64,000 bases of DNA. Origin: Ramlibacter henchirensis. Its GTDB lineage: Bacteria; Pseudomonadota; Gammaproteobacteria; Burkholderiales; Burkholderiaceae_C. Positions within the stretch are counted from its first letter, which is position 1, and each line of letters starts with the position of its first letter. The position numbers and the translations under genes were made by a program. Location: positions 372,001 through 436,000 of the forward strand of contig NZ_SMLM01000003.1 of the NCBI RefSeq assembly GCF_004682015.1. The letters are read 5' to 3'. Below are positions 45,654-56,334 of this stretch, one piece after another. The notes beneath the pieces are model-generated. The model was given only the letters and a program-made list of their open reading frames with translations. It was not told the DNA's origin and ran no database searches.

Positions 45654-46480
45654 GCATGAAGCGGGGCGTGGGGATGGTGGGATTGCTCGCGGCGGTCGTG
45701 CCCTGGGCGGGGCTGTTGTCCGCGGCCCTGGTGCTGGGCGGATGTGCATCCGGCCCAAATGCGGACATGGGGCAGCAGGACATCGCGACCGAGTCCGACG
45801 AATCCGAAGCCCGTCGCCGCGCCCGCATCCGCATGCAACTGGCGGTCGGCTACTTCGAGCAGGGCCAGACCGCGGTCGCACTGGACGAACTCAAGCAGGT
45901 GGTCGCAATCGACCCGACCTATCCGGACGCCTACAACCTGCGCGGCCTGATCCACATGCGCCTGAACGACTTCCGCCAGGCGGAGGACAGCTTCAAGCGC
46001 GCCGTCTCGCTCAATCCGCGCGACGGCAACACCATCCACAACCTCGCGTGGCTGTACTGCCAGCAGCGCCGCTTCGAGGATGCCAACCAGTCTTTCGAGC
46101 AGGCCCTCAGCAACCGGACGTATGGCGATCGCGCCAAGACGCTGATGGCGCAAGGCCTGTGCCTCAACCGGGCGGGCAAGAAGGCTGAGGCGGAAAAGAG
46201 CCTCAGCCGCGCGTACGAGCTGGATGCGGGCAATCCCATCATCGGCTACAACCTGGCGTCGCTGATGTACGACCGCGGCGAGCTGCAGCGCTCGCAGTTC
46301 CTGATGCGCCGCCTGAACAACAGCCAGCTGGCCAACGCGGAGACGCTGTGGCTGGGCGTGAAGGTTGAGCGCAAGATCGGCGACCGCCTCGCCATGAACC
46401 AGCTGGCCGACCAGCTCAAGCGCCGCTTCCCGCAGTCGAAGGAAGCGGGGCGCCTGGACCGCGGAGCCTTCGATGAGTGA
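45650..46480 (+). CDS. pilW: Type IV pilus biogenesis lipoprotein PilW/PilF
   Basis: 276 aa from the GTG at 45650; the ATG two codons later is equally possible. A lipoprotein signal has lipobox LGGC (Cys32). TPR repeats follow: [32 protein letters not shown] and [25 protein letters not shown] units. PilW/PilF pilots the PilQ secretin to the outer membrane. Its position between rlmN and rodZ is the usual proteobacterial context. Confidence 0.9.
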   Translation: MSMKRGVGMVGLLAAVVPWAGLLSAALVLGGCASGPNADMGQQDIATESDESEARRRARIRMQLAVGYFEQGQTAVALDELKQVVAIDPTYPDAYNLRGLIHMRLNDFRQAEDSFKRAVSLNPRDGNTIHNLAWLYCQQRRFEDANQSFEQALSNRTYGDRAKTLMAQGLCLNRAGKKAEAEKSLSRAYELDAGNPIIGYNLASLMYDRGELQRSQFLMRRLNNSQLANAETLWLGVKVERKIGDRLAMNQLADQLKRRFPQSKEAGRLDRGAFDE

Positions 46481-47399
46481 CACCGCCTTTGCCGCCGGCC
46501 CCAGCGGGGGCGTCCTGCTTCGGCAAGCCCGGGAGGCTGCCGGCCTGCATGTCGCCGCCTTGGCCGCGTCTCTGAAGGTCCCCGTGCGCAAGCTCGAGGC
46601 GCTGGAGGAAGACCGCTACGAACAGCTCACCGACGCGGTGTTCGCGCGCGCGCTGGCTCTGAGCGTTTGCCGCACGCTGAAGATCGATCCGCAACCGATC
46701 CTGGATCGCCTGCCGCAGACCACCGCGCCGCGGCTGGTCCAGGACCATGAAGGCATCGGCGCGCCTTTCCGCGCACCGGGCGATGCGGCTGCCCCGGTTT
46801 GGCGCGACTACGTGAAGAGCCCCGTGACGCTCGCAGTGGGCGGCTTGCTCCTGGGCGCCATCGCCATCCTGCTGCTTCCCAGCTTCCGCAGCGAAGCTCC
46901 CGCCGCCGCGGTCCGCACCGAAACGACCGAGGTGCCGATGGCCGCGTCCGTGGTCCTGCCGGCCACCGTCTCTGATGGCGGTACGCCAGCGGCCAATACT
47001 TCTCCCTCCGCGCCTGCCGTGCCCACCGCAGCCCCGGTCGCGGTGTCGACCACGCCGGCGCTTGCCGCCGCCCCCGCGGTCACCGTTACGACGGTCAGCA
47101 CCGTGGCTTCACCGGCCAGCGCCCCGGCCGCTGCGACACCCGTCAACGTCGCGCCGGCCGCCACCGGCATCGTCGTTTTCAAGGTCAGCGGCCCGTCCTG
47201 GATCGAGGTCATGGACAGCCAGGGCAAGGTTCCCCTGCGCCGGCTGCTGGCCGCCGGTGAGAGCGCCGGGGCTTCCGGCGCGCTGCCGCTGGCGGTCACG
47301 GTCGGCAGCGTCAGCACGACGACCGTCGAGGTTCGCGGCAAGCCGTTCGACCTCGGTCGGGTCTCGCGCGACAACGTCGCCCGATTCGAGATCAAGTAA
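46473..47399 (+). CDS. rodZ: RodZ-like helix-turn-helix membrane protein
   Basis: 308 aa. An N-terminal HTH_25 domain (about 12-80, GVLLRQAREAAGLHVAALA and KLEALEEDRYEQL) is followed by a membrane helix (about 112-132), a long Ala/Thr/Pro/Val-rich periplasmic linker (about 135-230) and a DUF4115 domain (about 231-308, VFKVSGPSWIEVMDSQGK). RodZ links MreB to the cell-shape machinery. It overlaps pilW by 8 nt and abuts ispG with no gap. Confidence 0.85.
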   Translation: MSDTAFAAGPSGGVLLRQAREAAGLHVAALAASLKVPVRKLEALEEDRYEQLTDAVFARALALSVCRTLKIDPQPILDRLPQTTAPRLVQDHEGIGAPFRAPGDAAAPVWRDYVKSPVTLAVGGLLLGAIAILLLPSFRSEAPAAAVRTETTEVPMAASVVLPATVSDGGTPAANTSPSAPAVPTAAPVAVSTTPALAAAPAVTVTTVSTVASPASAPAAATPVNVAPAATGIVVFKVSGPSWIEVMDSQGKVPLRRLLAAGESAGASGALPLAVTVGSVSTTTVEVRGKPFDLGRVSRDNVARFEIK

Positions 47400-48674
47400 A
47401 TGTCCCCCCAACCCTGCCTGCCGGTTCTGCCGGCCGCTCCCGCTTCCCGCCGCAGTCGCCAGGCTCGCATCACCTGGGGCTCGCGCGTGGTCACCGTCGG
47501 CGGCGATGCGCCGGTGCGCGTGCAGTCGATGACCAACACCGACACCGAGGACCCGATCGCCACGGCCATCCAGTGCAAGGAGCTCGCGCAGGCCGGTTCC
47601 GAGGTGGTGCGCATCACCGTCAACACGCCCGAAGCCGCGAAGCAGGTGCCCTACATCCGCGAGCAGCTGGACCGCATGGGCGTGGACGTGCCGCTGGTGG
47701 GCGACTTCCACTACAACGGCCACCGCCTGCTGACCGAGTTCCCGGACTGCGCGCAGGCCCTGTCCAAGTACCGGATCAACCCCGGCAACGTCGGCAAGGG
47801 CGACAAGCGCGACCGTCAGTTCGGCCAGATGATCGAAGCCGCCATGCGCTGGGACAAGCCGGTGCGCATCGGCGTCAACTGGGGCAGCCTCGACCAGGAG
47901 CTGCTCGCGACGCTGATGGACGAAAACCACGCCCGCGCCGAGCCCTGGGACGCCCGCAGCGTGATGTACGAGGCGCTGATCACGTCCGCCATCGAATCGG
48001 CCCGCCGGGCGGAAGCGATGGGCATGCCCGGCCACCAGATCATCCTGTCGTGCAAGGTCAGCGGCGTGCAGGACCTGATCTCGGTGTACCGGGAGCTGGC
48101 GCGCCGCTGCGACTATCCCTTGCACCTCGGCCTGACCGAGGCGGGGATGGCCACCAAGGGCACCGTGGCCTCCAGCGTGGCGCTGGGAATCCTGCTGCAG
48201 GAAGGCATCGGCGACACGATCCGCGTGTCCCTCACGCCGCAGCCGGGCGAGTCGCGCACGCAGGAAGTCGTGATCGCGTCCGAGATTCTCCAGGCGCTGG
48301 GCCTGCGCGTGTTCGTTCCCAGCGTCACGGCCTGCCCGGGCTGCGGCCGCACGACCAGCACCACCTTCCAGGAACTGGCCAAGCAGATCGATGACCACCT
48401 GCGGGCCAACATGCCTCTGTGGCGCACCAAGTACCCCGGTGTCGAGAAGCTCAGGGTCGCCGTGATGGGCTGCATCGTCAACGGCCCGGGCGAGAGCAAG
48501 CACGCCGACATCGGCATCAGCCTCCCCGGCACGGGCGAGGCCCCGGCGGCGCCCGTCTTCATCGACGGCCAGAAGGCGTTGACGCTGCGCGGCGAGAACA
48601 TCGCCGCCGAATTCCACAAGATCGTCGAGAACTACATCGAAAAGCGTTTTGGCGCTCCTGCGCTGACGCTCTGA
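47400..48674 (+). CDS. ispG: 4-hydroxy-3-methylbut-2-enyl diphosphate synthase (HMBPP synthase)
   Basis: 424 aa. It converts MEcPP to HMBPP in the MEP isoprenoid pathway. The 4Fe-4S ligands are Cys312 and Cys315 in [10 protein letters not shown] and Cys358 in [23 protein letters not shown] near residue 40 is the family start. The ATG follows the rodZ stop directly. Confidence 0.97.
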   Translation: MSPQPCLPVLPAAPASRRSRQARITWGSRVVTVGGDAPVRVQSMTNTDTEDPIATAIQCKELAQAGSEVVRITVNTPEAAKQVPYIREQLDRMGVDVPLVGDFHYNGHRLLTEFPDCAQALSKYRINPGNVGKGDKRDRQFGQMIEAAMRWDKPVRIGVNWGSLDQELLATLMDENHARAEPWDARSVMYEALITSAIESARRAEAMGMPGHQIILSCKVSGVQDLISVYRELARRCDYPLHLGLTEAGMATKGTVASSVALGILLQEGIGDTIRVSLTPQPGESRTQEVVIASEILQALGLRVFVPSVTACPGCGRTTSTTFQELAKQIDDHLRANMPLWRTKYPGVEKLRVAVMGCIVNGPGESKHADIGISLPGTGEAPAAPVFIDGQKALTLRGENIAAEFHKIVENYIEKRFGAPALTL

Positions 48675-48702
48675 GCGCCTTCCGCTTTGCGGCAGGCAGG
48701 AA

Positions 48703-48720
48703 GGGCGAGCAAGCTCGCCC
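48703..48720. other. Perfect hairpin between ispG and hisS
   Basis: GGGCGAGC-AA-GCTCGCCC, an 8-bp stem with a 2-base centre, lies 28 bases after the ispG stop. There is no T-tract, so it is more likely an mRNA stability or attenuating structure than a terminator. Confidence 0.5.
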
Positions 48721-48747
48721 GGCGCCCCGAAAGAGCACCTGTTACTC

Positions 48748-50067
48748 ATGGCTGAAAAACTGAGTGCCGTCAAAGGCATGAACGACATCCTGCCGGCTTC
48801 CGTGCCGCGCACGGAGAAGCTGCCGGATTCGGCACTGTGGCAATGGTTCGAGTCGGCCGTGCGCACGGTGCTCGCGCGCTACGGCTACCAGTACCTGCTG
48901 ACGCCCATCGTCGAGCCCACCGCGCTGTTCGTCCGTGGCCTGGGCGAGGTCACCGACATCGTCGAAAAGGAGATGTATTCCTTCGTCGATTCGATGAACG
49001 GCGACCGGCTCACGCTGCGTCCCGAGGCCACCGCCGGCATCGTCCGCGCGGTCATCGAGCACAACGCCCTGTACAACGGCCCGCTGCGCATCTGGACGCT
49101 GGGCCCTATGTTCCGCCACGAGCGCCCCCAGAAGGGCCGCTACCGGCAGTTCCACCAGCTCGACGTCGAGGCGATGGGCTATGCGGGCCCCGACGTCGAT
49201 GCCGAGATGATCCTGATGGCCCGCGCGCTGTGGCGCGAGCTGGGCTTGGTCGAAGGGCAGCACGTCCGGCTGGAGATCAACAGCCTGGGCCAGCCCGAGG
49301 AACGCCGCGCGCATCGCGAGGCGCTCGTGCGCTACTTCGAGGAGAACGCCTCCACGCTGGACGCCGATGCGCAGCGCCGCCTGCACAGCAACCCGCTGCG
49401 CATCCTGGACAGCAAGAACCCGGCGATGCAGGCGGTGATCGAAGGCGCGCCGCGCCTGATGGATTTCCTCGGCGCGGAATCGAAGGCGCATTTCGATGCC
49501 GTGCGCGGCGCGCTGGATGCCGTGGGACTCGAGTACCGCGTCAACCCGCGCCTGGTTCGTGGCATGGACTACTACAACCTCACCGTGTTCGAGTGGATGA
49601 CCGACCAGCTCGGCTCCCAGGGCACGGTCTGCGGAGGCGGCCGCTACGACGGCCTGATCGGCCAGCTGGGCGGCAAGCCCGCGCCGGCCGTCGGATTCGG
49701 CCTGGGCATCGAGCGGCTGCTGCTGCTGATCCAGGAACTCGGGCTGCCGGTCCCCTCGGCGGCCCCGGATGTCTACGCGGTGGTGCCGGCCGATGCGCCG
49801 CTGCCGACCGTGGTCGCCGCACTCGAAGCGCTGCGTGCCGCCGGCGTGCGGGTGTTGCAGCACGGTGCCGGTCCGGACGGCCCCGGCAGCCTCAAGTCGC
49901 AGTTCAAGAAGGCCGATGCCAGCGGCGCGCGTTACGCGCTGATCTTCGGCGCGGACGAACTCGCTGCGGGTGAAGTCACGGTCAAGGCGCTGCGGGATGG
50001 CTCGGGCGCGCAGCAGCGGCAGCCGCTCGCAGGCGTCACCGCCTGGGCCGCGACGCTGAAGAGCTGA
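48748..50067 (+). CDS. hisS: Histidyl-tRNA synthetase
   Basis: 439 aa, class II synthetase. Motif 2 is [29 protein letters not shown] and [14 protein letters not shown] are the histidine-specific segments; GFGLGIERL is motif 3. The anticodon-binding domain is at about 335-430. Normal length. Confidence 0.98.
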   Translation: MAEKLSAVKGMNDILPASVPRTEKLPDSALWQWFESAVRTVLARYGYQYLLTPIVEPTALFVRGLGEVTDIVEKEMYSFVDSMNGDRLTLRPEATAGIVRAVIEHNALYNGPLRIWTLGPMFRHERPQKGRYRQFHQLDVEAMGYAGPDVDAEMILMARALWRELGLVEGQHVRLEINSLGQPEERRAHREALVRYFEENASTLDADAQRRLHSNPLRILDSKNPAMQAVIEGAPRLMDFLGAESKAHFDAVRGALDAVGLEYRVNPRLVRGMDYYNLTVFEWMTDQLGSQGTVCGGGRYDGLIGQLGGKPAPAVGFGLGIERLLLLIQELGLPVPSAAPDVYAVVPADAPLPTVVAALEALRAAGVRVLQHGAGPDGPGSLKSQFKKADASGARYALIFGADELAAGEVTVKALRDGSGAQQRQPLAGVTAWAATLKS

Positions 50068-50081
50068 CCTCCGCGGCTCAC

Positions 50082-50087
50082 TACAAT
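50082..50087 (+). promoter_or_regulatory. -10-like hexamer before the yfgM-like gene
   Basis: TACAAT followed by GCCCGGTTG, 32 bases before the next start codon and 14 after the hisS stop. It may be an internal promoter for yfgM-bamB-der. Confidence 0.45.
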
Positions 50088-50119
50088 GCCCGGTTGCCCC
50101 GTCCGGGCACAAGGATTCC

Positions 50120-50809
50120 ATGGCCTCGCATCTCGACCTCGAAGAACAGGAGCAGCTTGACGATCTCAAGCACTTCTGGAAGACCTACGGCAACCTGATC
50201 TCCTGGCTGCTGATCGCCGTGTTCGGCGCCATTGCCGCGATGAACGGCTGGCAGTGGTACCAGCGCACCCAGTCGGCCAAGGCCTCGGCCCTGTACGAGG
50301 AAGTCGAGCGGGCCGTGCGGGCCGGCGACATGGCGCGCGCGGAGCAGGGCTTCGCCGACGTCAAGAACAAGTACGGCGGCACGGTGTTCGCGCAGCAGGC
50401 CGGCCTGCTCGTCGCGCAGGCGGAGGCCGACAAGGGCAAGCCCGATGCGGCCAAGGCCGCCCTGCAGTGGGTGGCGGACAAGGCGTCCGACGAAGGCCTG
50501 CAGGCCGTCGCGCGCCTGCGCCTCGCGGCGCTGCTCGTGGAGTCCAAGGCGTACGACGAGGCGCTGAAGCAGCTGAACGCCGAGGTGCCCGACGAATTCA
50601 ACGCGCTGGTGGCCGACCGCCGCGGGGACATCTACAACCTGCAGGGCAAGAAGGCCGAGGCCAAGGCCGAATACACCAAGGCCTACCAGTCGCTCACCGA
50701 CGGCGCCGAGTACCGGCGGCTGCTCGAAGTGAAGCTCACCTCGCTGGGCGTCGATCCCAAGAGCCTGGCGCCCGCCAAGGAGGCCTCGTCCGGGACCGCC
50801 AAGTCATGA
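50120..50809 (+). CDS. yfgM: YfgM-family SecYEG-associated TPR membrane protein
   Basis: 229 aa. One membrane helix near the N-terminus (about 24-42, LISWLLIAVFGAIAAMNGW) follows the typical EEQEQLDDLKHFWKTYGN. A periplasmic TPR-like helical domain fills the rest. In E. coli YfgM is an ancillary translocon subunit that works with PpiD and is encoded between hisS and bamB, as here. The bamB ATG overlaps its stop. Confidence 0.92.
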   Translation: MASHLDLEEQEQLDDLKHFWKTYGNLISWLLIAVFGAIAAMNGWQWYQRTQSAKASALYEEVERAVRAGDMARAEQGFADVKNKYGGTVFAQQAGLLVAQAEADKGKPDAAKAALQWVADKASDEGLQAVARLRLAALLVESKAYDEALKQLNAEVPDEFNALVADRRGDIYNLQGKKAEAKAEYTKAYQSLTDGAEYRRLLEVKLTSLGVDPKSLAPAKEASSGTAKS

Positions 50810-51957
50810 TGGGCCGGGCGCAACCGGTGCTCCGACGCGGCCTCGCCGCCGCTGCGATCACGCTGCTTCTTGCGGGCTGCTCCTCGCTGCCGTTCTTCGG
50901 CGGCCCCGAGAAGCCGAAGCCGGCGGAGCTGCAGCCCAACCCGGCGACGCTGGGCATCCGGCCGGCCTGGACGAATCGCATCGGTGAAGTGGCGTTCCCG
51001 CTGCTGGTGAACGTCACCGGCAACCAACTGGCGGTCGCGAGCAGCGACGGCACCGTGGCGGTGCTCGATGCAAGCACGGGCCGCGACCTGTGGCGTGCGA
51101 GCGTGGGCGCGCCGATCGGCGCCGGGGTGGGCAGCGACGGCACACTGGCGGCGGTCGTCACCCAGCAGAACGAAGTGGTGGCGCTCTCCGGCGGCAAGGT
51201 GCTGTGGCGCGAGCGTCTGCCCGCCCAGGCCTACACGGCACCGCTGGTGGCCGGCAACCGCGTGTTCGTGCTGGCGGCGGATCGCTCCGTCACCGCCTTC
51301 GACGGCCAGACCGGCCGTCGCCTCTGGAACCAGTCGCGCCCGGGCGAGCCGCTGGTGCTGCGCCAGGCCGGCGTGCTGCTGGCCGTGGGCGACACGCTGG
51401 TGGCCGGGCAGGGCGGGCGCCTCGCCGGGCTGAATCCCTTGAACGGCAGCATCCGCTGGGAAGCACCGATCGCCACTCCGCGTGGCACCAACGATGTCGA
51501 ACGGCTGGTCGACCTGGTTGGGCGTGTCAGCCGCGTCGGCAACTCGGTCTGTGCGCGCGCTTTTCAGGCATCCGTGGGCTGCGTCGACACCGGTCGCGGC
51601 CTGGTGTCCTGGACCAAGCCGGCCAACGGCGGCGAAGGCGTGAGCGGTGACGAGCGCTTCGTCATCGGCACCGAATCGGACGGCCGCGTGGTGGCCTGGC
51701 GCCGCGACAACGGCGAGCGCGCCTGGGTGAACGACAAGCTGCTGTACCGCGGTCTCTCCACGCCGCTGGTCGTGGGCAGTTCGGTCGCCATCGGCGACAG
51801 CACCGGCCTGCTGCACGTGCTCTCGCGCGACGATGGCTCGCTGCGCAACCGCCTGCCTACCGATGGCACGCCCGTGGCGGCGCCGCCGGTGGTGGTGGGC
51901 AACACCCTGGTCGTGGTCACGCGCGGCGGCGGCGTGCACGCCTTCGTTCCGCAGTAA
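50806..51957 (+). CDS. bamB: Outer membrane assembly lipoprotein BamB
   Basis: 383 aa. A lipoprotein signal with lipobox LLAGC (Cys25) precedes an eight-bladed beta-propeller with repeated motifs such as GTVAVLDASTGRDLWRASVG and GRLAGLNPLNGSIRWE. BamB assists BamA in outer-membrane protein folding. The start is ATGATG (50806 or 50809), overlapping the yfgM stop. Confidence 0.95.
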   Translation: MMGRAQPVLRRGLAAAAITLLLAGCSSLPFFGGPEKPKPAELQPNPATLGIRPAWTNRIGEVAFPLLVNVTGNQLAVASSDGTVAVLDASTGRDLWRASVGAPIGAGVGSDGTLAAVVTQQNEVVALSGGKVLWRERLPAQAYTAPLVAGNRVFVLAADRSVTAFDGQTGRRLWNQSRPGEPLVLRQAGVLLAVGDTLVAGQGGRLAGLNPLNGSIRWEAPIATPRGTNDVERLVDLVGRVSRVGNSVCARAFQASVGCVDTGRGLVSWTKPANGGEGVSGDERFVIGTESDGRVVAWRRDNGERAWVNDKLLYRGLSTPLVVGSSVAIGDSTGLLHVLSRDDGSLRNRLPTDGTPVAAPPVVVGNTLVVVTRGGGVHAFVPQ

Positions 51958-51975
51958 GTTGCTCGAAGGGCGCCG

Positions 51976-53313
51976 ATGAAACCCGTGATGGCCCTGGTGG
52001 GCCGCCCGAACGTCGGCAAGTCGACGCTGTTCAACCGCCTCACCAAGTCGCGCGACGCCATCGTCGCCGACTTCGCGGGCCTCACGCGCGACAGGCACTA
52101 CGGCAACGCGAAGCACGGCAAGCACGAGTTCATCGTGGTCGACACCGGCGGCTTCGAGCCCACCGCCGAGAGCGGCATCTACATGGAGATGGCCAAGCAG
52201 ACGCGGCAGGCCGTGGCGGAAGCCGACGTCGTGGTCTTCGTGGTCGATGCCCGCGGCGGCCTCTCCGCGCAGGACCACGACATCGCCAACTACCTGCGCA
52301 AGCTGGGCAAGCCGACGGTGCTTGCGGCCAACAAGGCCGAGGGCATGACGGAGGGCGTTCAGCTCTCGGAGTTCTACGAGCTGGGCCTGGGCGAGGTGCA
52401 CCCGGTCTCGGCCGCGCACGGTCAGGGCATCCGCAGCCTGGTGGAGACGGCGTTCGAGCCGCTGAATCTGCCCGACGAGGAGGAAGAAGCGGGCGAGGTG
52501 GAGGCGGGCGTCATCAAGCTGGCCGTGGCGGGTCGTCCCAACGTCGGAAAGTCCACCCTGATCAACACCTGGCTGGGCGAGGAGCGCCTGGTCGCGTTCG
52601 ACTTGCCCGGCACGACGCGCGATGCGATCGCGGTGCCGTTCGAGCGCGGCGGGCAGAAGTACGAGCTGATCGACACCGCCGGATTGCGCCGGAAGGGCAA
52701 GGTGTTCGAGGCGATCGAGAAGTTCTCGGTGGTCAAGACGCTGCAGGCGATCGAGTCGGCCAACGTGGTGCTCCTGCTGTTGGACGCCACGCAGGGCGTG
52801 ACCGACCAGGACGCGCACATCGCCGGCTACATCCTGGAGAGCGGCCGCGCGGTGGTGATCGCCGTCAACAAATGGGACGCAGTCGACGAGTACCAGCGCG
52901 AGCAGCTGCAGCGTCAGATCGAGGCTCGGCTGGCCTTCCTGAAGTTCGCGTCCCTGCACCTCATCTCGGCGAAGAAGCGCCAGGGCCTGGGCCCGGTGTG
53001 GCAATCGATCGCGCAGGCGCACAAGGCCGCGATGACCAAGATGCCGACGCCGGTGCTGACGCGGCTGCTGCAGGAGGCTGTGCAGTTCCAGTCGCCCAAG
53101 CGCTCGGGCATGTTCCGCCCCAAGCTGCGCTACGCGCACCAGGGCGGGATGAACCCGCCGGTGATCGTCATCCACGGCAACTCGCTCGAGCACGTCACCG
53201 ATGCGTACAAGCGCTTCCTGGAGGGGCGGTTCCGCAAGGAGTTCAACCTCATCGGCACGCCGCTGCGCATCGAGATGAAGACGTCGAAGAACCCTTACGC
53301 CGACAAGGAGTAA
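51976..53313 (+). CDS. der: Ribosome-assembly GTPase Der (EngA)
   Basis: 445 aa with two tandem GTPase domains, each with GRPNVGKST (about 9-17 and 186-194). DTGGF/DTAGL, NKAE/NKWD and a C-terminal KH-like domain (about 360-445) follow. It acts in maturation of the 50S subunit. It lies 18 bases after bamB; the hfq gap downstream has its own promoter. Confidence 0.98.
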   Translation: MKPVMALVGRPNVGKSTLFNRLTKSRDAIVADFAGLTRDRHYGNAKHGKHEFIVVDTGGFEPTAESGIYMEMAKQTRQAVAEADVVVFVVDARGGLSAQDHDIANYLRKLGKPTVLAANKAEGMTEGVQLSEFYELGLGEVHPVSAAHGQGIRSLVETAFEPLNLPDEEEEAGEVEAGVIKLAVAGRPNVGKSTLINTWLGEERLVAFDLPGTTRDAIAVPFERGGQKYELIDTAGLRRKGKVFEAIEKFSVVKTLQAIESANVVLLLLDATQGVTDQDAHIAGYILESGRAVVIAVNKWDAVDEYQREQLQRQIEARLAFLKFASLHLISAKKRQGLGPVWQSIAQAHKAAMTKMPTPVLTRLLQEAVQFQSPKRSGMFRPKLRYAHQGGMNPPVIVIHGNSLEHVTDAYKRFLEGRFRKEFNLIGTPLRIEMKTSKNPYADKE

Positions 53314-53398
53314 GGTGCGCGAGATGCCCGTTGATGGGGCGCGCCCTTGAACCGGACCGCGCCGGCCCCATGTGCTGGCGGTGCCGAAGCCAGACTAC

Positions 53399-53426
53399 TT
53401 GCACAGCTGTGTTGCTGTGGTAAGGT
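53399..53426 (+). promoter_or_regulatory. Probable hfq promoter
   Basis: TTGCAC (53399-53404), a 16-base spacer and TAAGGT (53421-53426), 36 bases before the hfq GTG. The 149-base gap after der supports a separate promoter for hfq-hflXKC. Confidence 0.42.
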
Positions 53427-53462
53427 GCGTTTTCCAACAACACCCCGAACACGGAGAATATC

Positions 53463-53711
53463 GTGAGCAACAAAGGGCAGCTACTTCAAGACCCGTTCCT
53501 GAACACGCTGCGACGCGAGCACGTGCCGGTGTCGATCTACCTGGTCAACGGGATCAAGCTGCAGGGGCAGATCGAATCTTTCGACCAGTACGTCGTCCTC
53601 CTGCGCAACACCGTGACGCAGATGGTCTACAAGCACGCGATCTCCACCATCGTCCCCGGCCGCGCCGTGAACTTCTCCACGGCCGAAACCAACGAAGCCG
53701 CCGCCAGCTGA
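53463..53711 (+). CDS. hfq: RNA chaperone Hfq
   Basis: 82 aa with a GTG start preceded by GGAG. It has the Sm1 motif ([24 protein letters not shown] then [18 protein letters not shown]) and the Sm2 [10 protein letters not shown], forming a hexameric ring that binds sRNAs and mRNAs. The C-terminal tail is short, as in other betaproteobacteria. It heads the classic hfq-hflX-hflK-hflC cluster. Confidence 0.98.
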   Translation: MSNKGQLLQDPFLNTLRREHVPVSIYLVNGIKLQGQIESFDQYVVLLRNTVTQMVYKHAISTIVPGRAVNFSTAETNEAAAS

Positions 53712-53779
53712 CCGCGAGCACGCGGTGGCGTGCGCTCCCCGCCGGGCGTGTCCATCCCTGATACCCCCGGATCCCCGTT

Positions 53780-54964
53780 TTGTCAGATTCCCAAGCAAGC
53801 CCCGCCGCCCCCACGATCCTCGTCGGGGTGGACCTTGGCCTTCCCCATTTCGATTCCGAACTCCTGGAACTCGGTGAACTGGCCCGCACCGCCGGCCTGG
53901 AGCCTGTGGCGCGATTGACCGCCAAGCGCAAGGCGCCCGACGCGGCGCTGTTCGTCGGCCGCGGCAAGGCCGACGAGATCAAGGCGCTGGCCGAAGAGAC
54001 CGGCGCTGCCGAAGTGCTGTTCGACCAGGCCCTCAGCCCCGGCCAGCAGCGCAACCTCGAACGCCACCTGGGCCTGCCGGTCAACGACCGCACGCTGCTG
54101 ATCCTGGAGATCTTCGCCCAGCGCGCCCGCAGCCACGAAGGCAAGCTGCAGGTCGAACTGGCGCGCCTGCAGTACCTGAGCACCCGGCTGGTCCGCCGCT
54201 GGTCGCACCTGGAGCGCCAGCGCGGCGGCATCGGCGCGCGCGGCGGCCCGGGCGAAACGCAGATCGAGCTGGACCGCCGGATGATCGGCGACGCCATCAA
54301 GCGCACGCGCGACCGCCTCGAGAAGGTCAAGCGACAGCGCCACACGCAGCGCCGCCAGCGCGAGCGCCAGGGGGCCTACAACATCTCGCTGGTGGGGTAC
54401 ACCAATGCCGGCAAGTCGACGCTGTTCAATGCGCTGGTGAAAGCCCGCGCGTATGCGGCCGACCAGCTGTTCGCCACGCTGGACACCACCACGCGGCGCC
54501 TGTACCTCGATGACGTCGAAGGCGGCTCCGGCGGCCGGTCGGTGTCGCTGTCCGACACGGTCGGGTTCATCCGCGACCTGCCGCACGGACTGATCGACGC
54601 GTTCCAGGCCACGCTGCAGGAAGCAACCGATGCCGACCTGCTGCTGCACGTGGTCGACGCGGCCAACCCGAACCACCGCGAGCAGATCGAGGAAGTGCAG
54701 CGCGTGCTGCACGAGATCGGCGCCGACCAGGTGCCGCAGCTCCTGGTCTTCAACAAGGTCGATGCGCTGGAGCCTTCGCAGCGCCCGCGCCTGCGCAGCG
54801 ATGTCTTCGAGCTCGAGGGAACGCCGGTGCGCCGCCTGTTCGTCAGCAGCCGCACCGCGGACGGCCTGCCCGCCCTGCGGCAGGAGCTGGCCGGCCGCGC
54901 CGCCGACGCGGCCCGCCCCCAATCCCTCCCGCAAGGTCCTGAATTGCACGACGCCGCCGCCTGA
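53780..54964 (+). CDS. hflX: GTPase HflX
   Basis: 394 aa with a TTG start giving MSDSQASPAAPTILVGVDLG; there is no ATG that would preserve the normal N-terminus. The HflX domain has RRWSHLERQRGGIGARGGPGE-type sequence and a coiled segment, followed by the GTPase domain from about 198 (VGYTNAGKSTLFNAL, DTVGFIRDLPH, NKVD). It binds ribosomes and splits stalled or heat-damaged 70S. Confidence 0.95.
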   Translation: MSDSQASPAAPTILVGVDLGLPHFDSELLELGELARTAGLEPVARLTAKRKAPDAALFVGRGKADEIKALAEETGAAEVLFDQALSPGQQRNLERHLGLPVNDRTLLILEIFAQRARSHEGKLQVELARLQYLSTRLVRRWSHLERQRGGIGARGGPGETQIELDRRMIGDAIKRTRDRLEKVKRQRHTQRRQRERQGAYNISLVGYTNAGKSTLFNALVKARAYAADQLFATLDTTTRRLYLDDVEGGSGGRSVSLSDTVGFIRDLPHGLIDAFQATLQEATDADLLLHVVDAANPNHREQIEEVQRVLHEIGADQVPQLLVFNKVDALEPSQRPRLRSDVFELEGTPVRRLFVSSRTADGLPALRQELAGRAADAARPQSLPQGPELHDAAA

Positions 54965-55005
54965 TTGGGCACAATCCGGCCAGACAACGAACAGAAACAC
55001 TTCGA

Positions 55006-56319
55006 ATGAAGCTTCCCCTGCCCGGCATCGGGTCGCGCCTCAGAGGCATGTTCAACCTGAACGATCCCCGGTGGGGACGGGGCGGGGACGACGGCAAGGA
55101 CAACCGTCCCGATCCGCAGCGACCGGAGCGCGGCCCCAACCAGGGCCCGCCCGACCTGGACGAACTCTGGCGCGACTTCAACCGTCGCCTGGGCGGCCTG
55201 TTCGGCGGCGGCCGCGGCCGCCGGCCTGACAACAACAACAACAACGGCTTCCAGCCCGACATGAAGAGCGCCGGCGTGGGCATCGGCCTCATCGCGGCGG
55301 TGCTGCTGCTGATCTGGCTGGGGACCGGCTTCTTCATCGTGCAGGAAGGCCAGCAGGCCGTGATCACGCAATTCGGCCGCTACAAGGCTACGGTGGGCGC
55401 GGGCTTCAACTGGCGCCTGCCGTACCCGATCCAGCGGCACGAGGTCGTCTACGTCACGCAGATCCGCTCGGTCGACATCGGCCGCGACACCGTGATCAAG
55501 GCGACGGGCCTGAAGGAGTCGGCGATGCTGACCCAGGACGAGAACATCCTGGACATCAAGTTCTCCGTGCAGTACCGGCTGAAGGACGCGCGAGCCTACC
55601 TGTTCGAGAGCAAGAACCCCGCGGAAACCGTCGTGCAGGTCGCCGAGACCGCCGTGCGCGAAGTGGTCGGCAAGATGCAGATGAACGCGGCGCTGGGTGA
55701 GGAGCGCGAGCAGATCGCGCCGCGCGTGCGTACGGTGATGCAGAACGTGCTGGATCGCTACCGCGTCGGGATCGACGTCGTCGTCATCAACCTGCAGCAG
55801 GGCGGGGTGCGCGCGCCCGAGCAGGTGCAGGCCGCGTTCGACGACGTCAACAAGGCAGCCCAGGAGCGCGAGCGGCTGAAGAACGAAGGCGCGGCCTACG
55901 CCAACGATGTGATCCCGCGCGCCGCCGGTTCCGCAGCGCGCCTGCGGGAAGAAGCGGAGGGCTACAAGTCCCGCGTGGTCGCGCAGGCCCAGGGCGATGC
56001 GCAGCGCTTCCGCTCGGTGCTGACCGAATACCAGAAGGCGCCCCAGGTGACGCGGGACCGCATGTACCTGGAGACGATGCAGCAGATCTACGCCAACGTC
56101 ACCAAGGTGATGATCGATTCGCGCCAGGGCTCCAACCTGCTGTACCTGCCGCTCGATCGCATCATGCAGCAGGTGTCGCAGGGCGGCGCCGCGGTCGTGC
56201 CCGATGCCGGCACCGGCGGCGCGCCGGCCGCCGGCACCAGCGGCGGGCCCGCCGGTCCTTCCTCCGATGTCCGCAACCGGGACACCAACGCCCGCGGCCG
56301 CGAACGCGAGTCGCGCTGA
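55006..56319 (+). CDS. hflK: FtsH modulator HflK
   Basis: 437 aa. A Gly/Arg/Pro/Asn-rich cytoplasmic N-terminus is followed by one membrane helix (about 87-108) and a periplasmic SPFH/band 7 domain (GFFIVQEGQQAVITQFGRYK onward) with a long helix and a Gly/Ala-rich C-terminus. With HflC it forms a cage around the FtsH protease and limits its activity on membrane proteins. Confidence 0.96.
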   Translation: MKLPLPGIGSRLRGMFNLNDPRWGRGGDDGKDNRPDPQRPERGPNQGPPDLDELWRDFNRRLGGLFGGGRGRRPDNNNNNGFQPDMKSAGVGIGLIAAVLLLIWLGTGFFIVQEGQQAVITQFGRYKATVGAGFNWRLPYPIQRHEVVYVTQIRSVDIGRDTVIKATGLKESAMLTQDENILDIKFSVQYRLKDARAYLFESKNPAETVVQVAETAVREVVGKMQMNAALGEEREQIAPRVRTVMQNVLDRYRVGIDVVVINLQQGGVRAPEQVQAAFDDVNKAAQERERLKNEGAAYANDVIPRAAGSAARLREEAEGYKSRVVAQAQGDAQRFRSVLTEYQKAPQVTRDRMYLETMQQIYANVTKVMIDSRQGSNLLYLPLDRIMQQVSQGGAAVVPDAGTGGAPAAGTSGGPAGPSSDVRNRDTNARGRERESR

Positions 56320-56334
56320 CGGGAGCACCACGCA

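Noticed and set aside
48703..48720. Hairpin after ispG as an intrinsic terminator
   Set aside because: No T-tract on either strand; the 2-base centre means the outer stem must open to form a loop.
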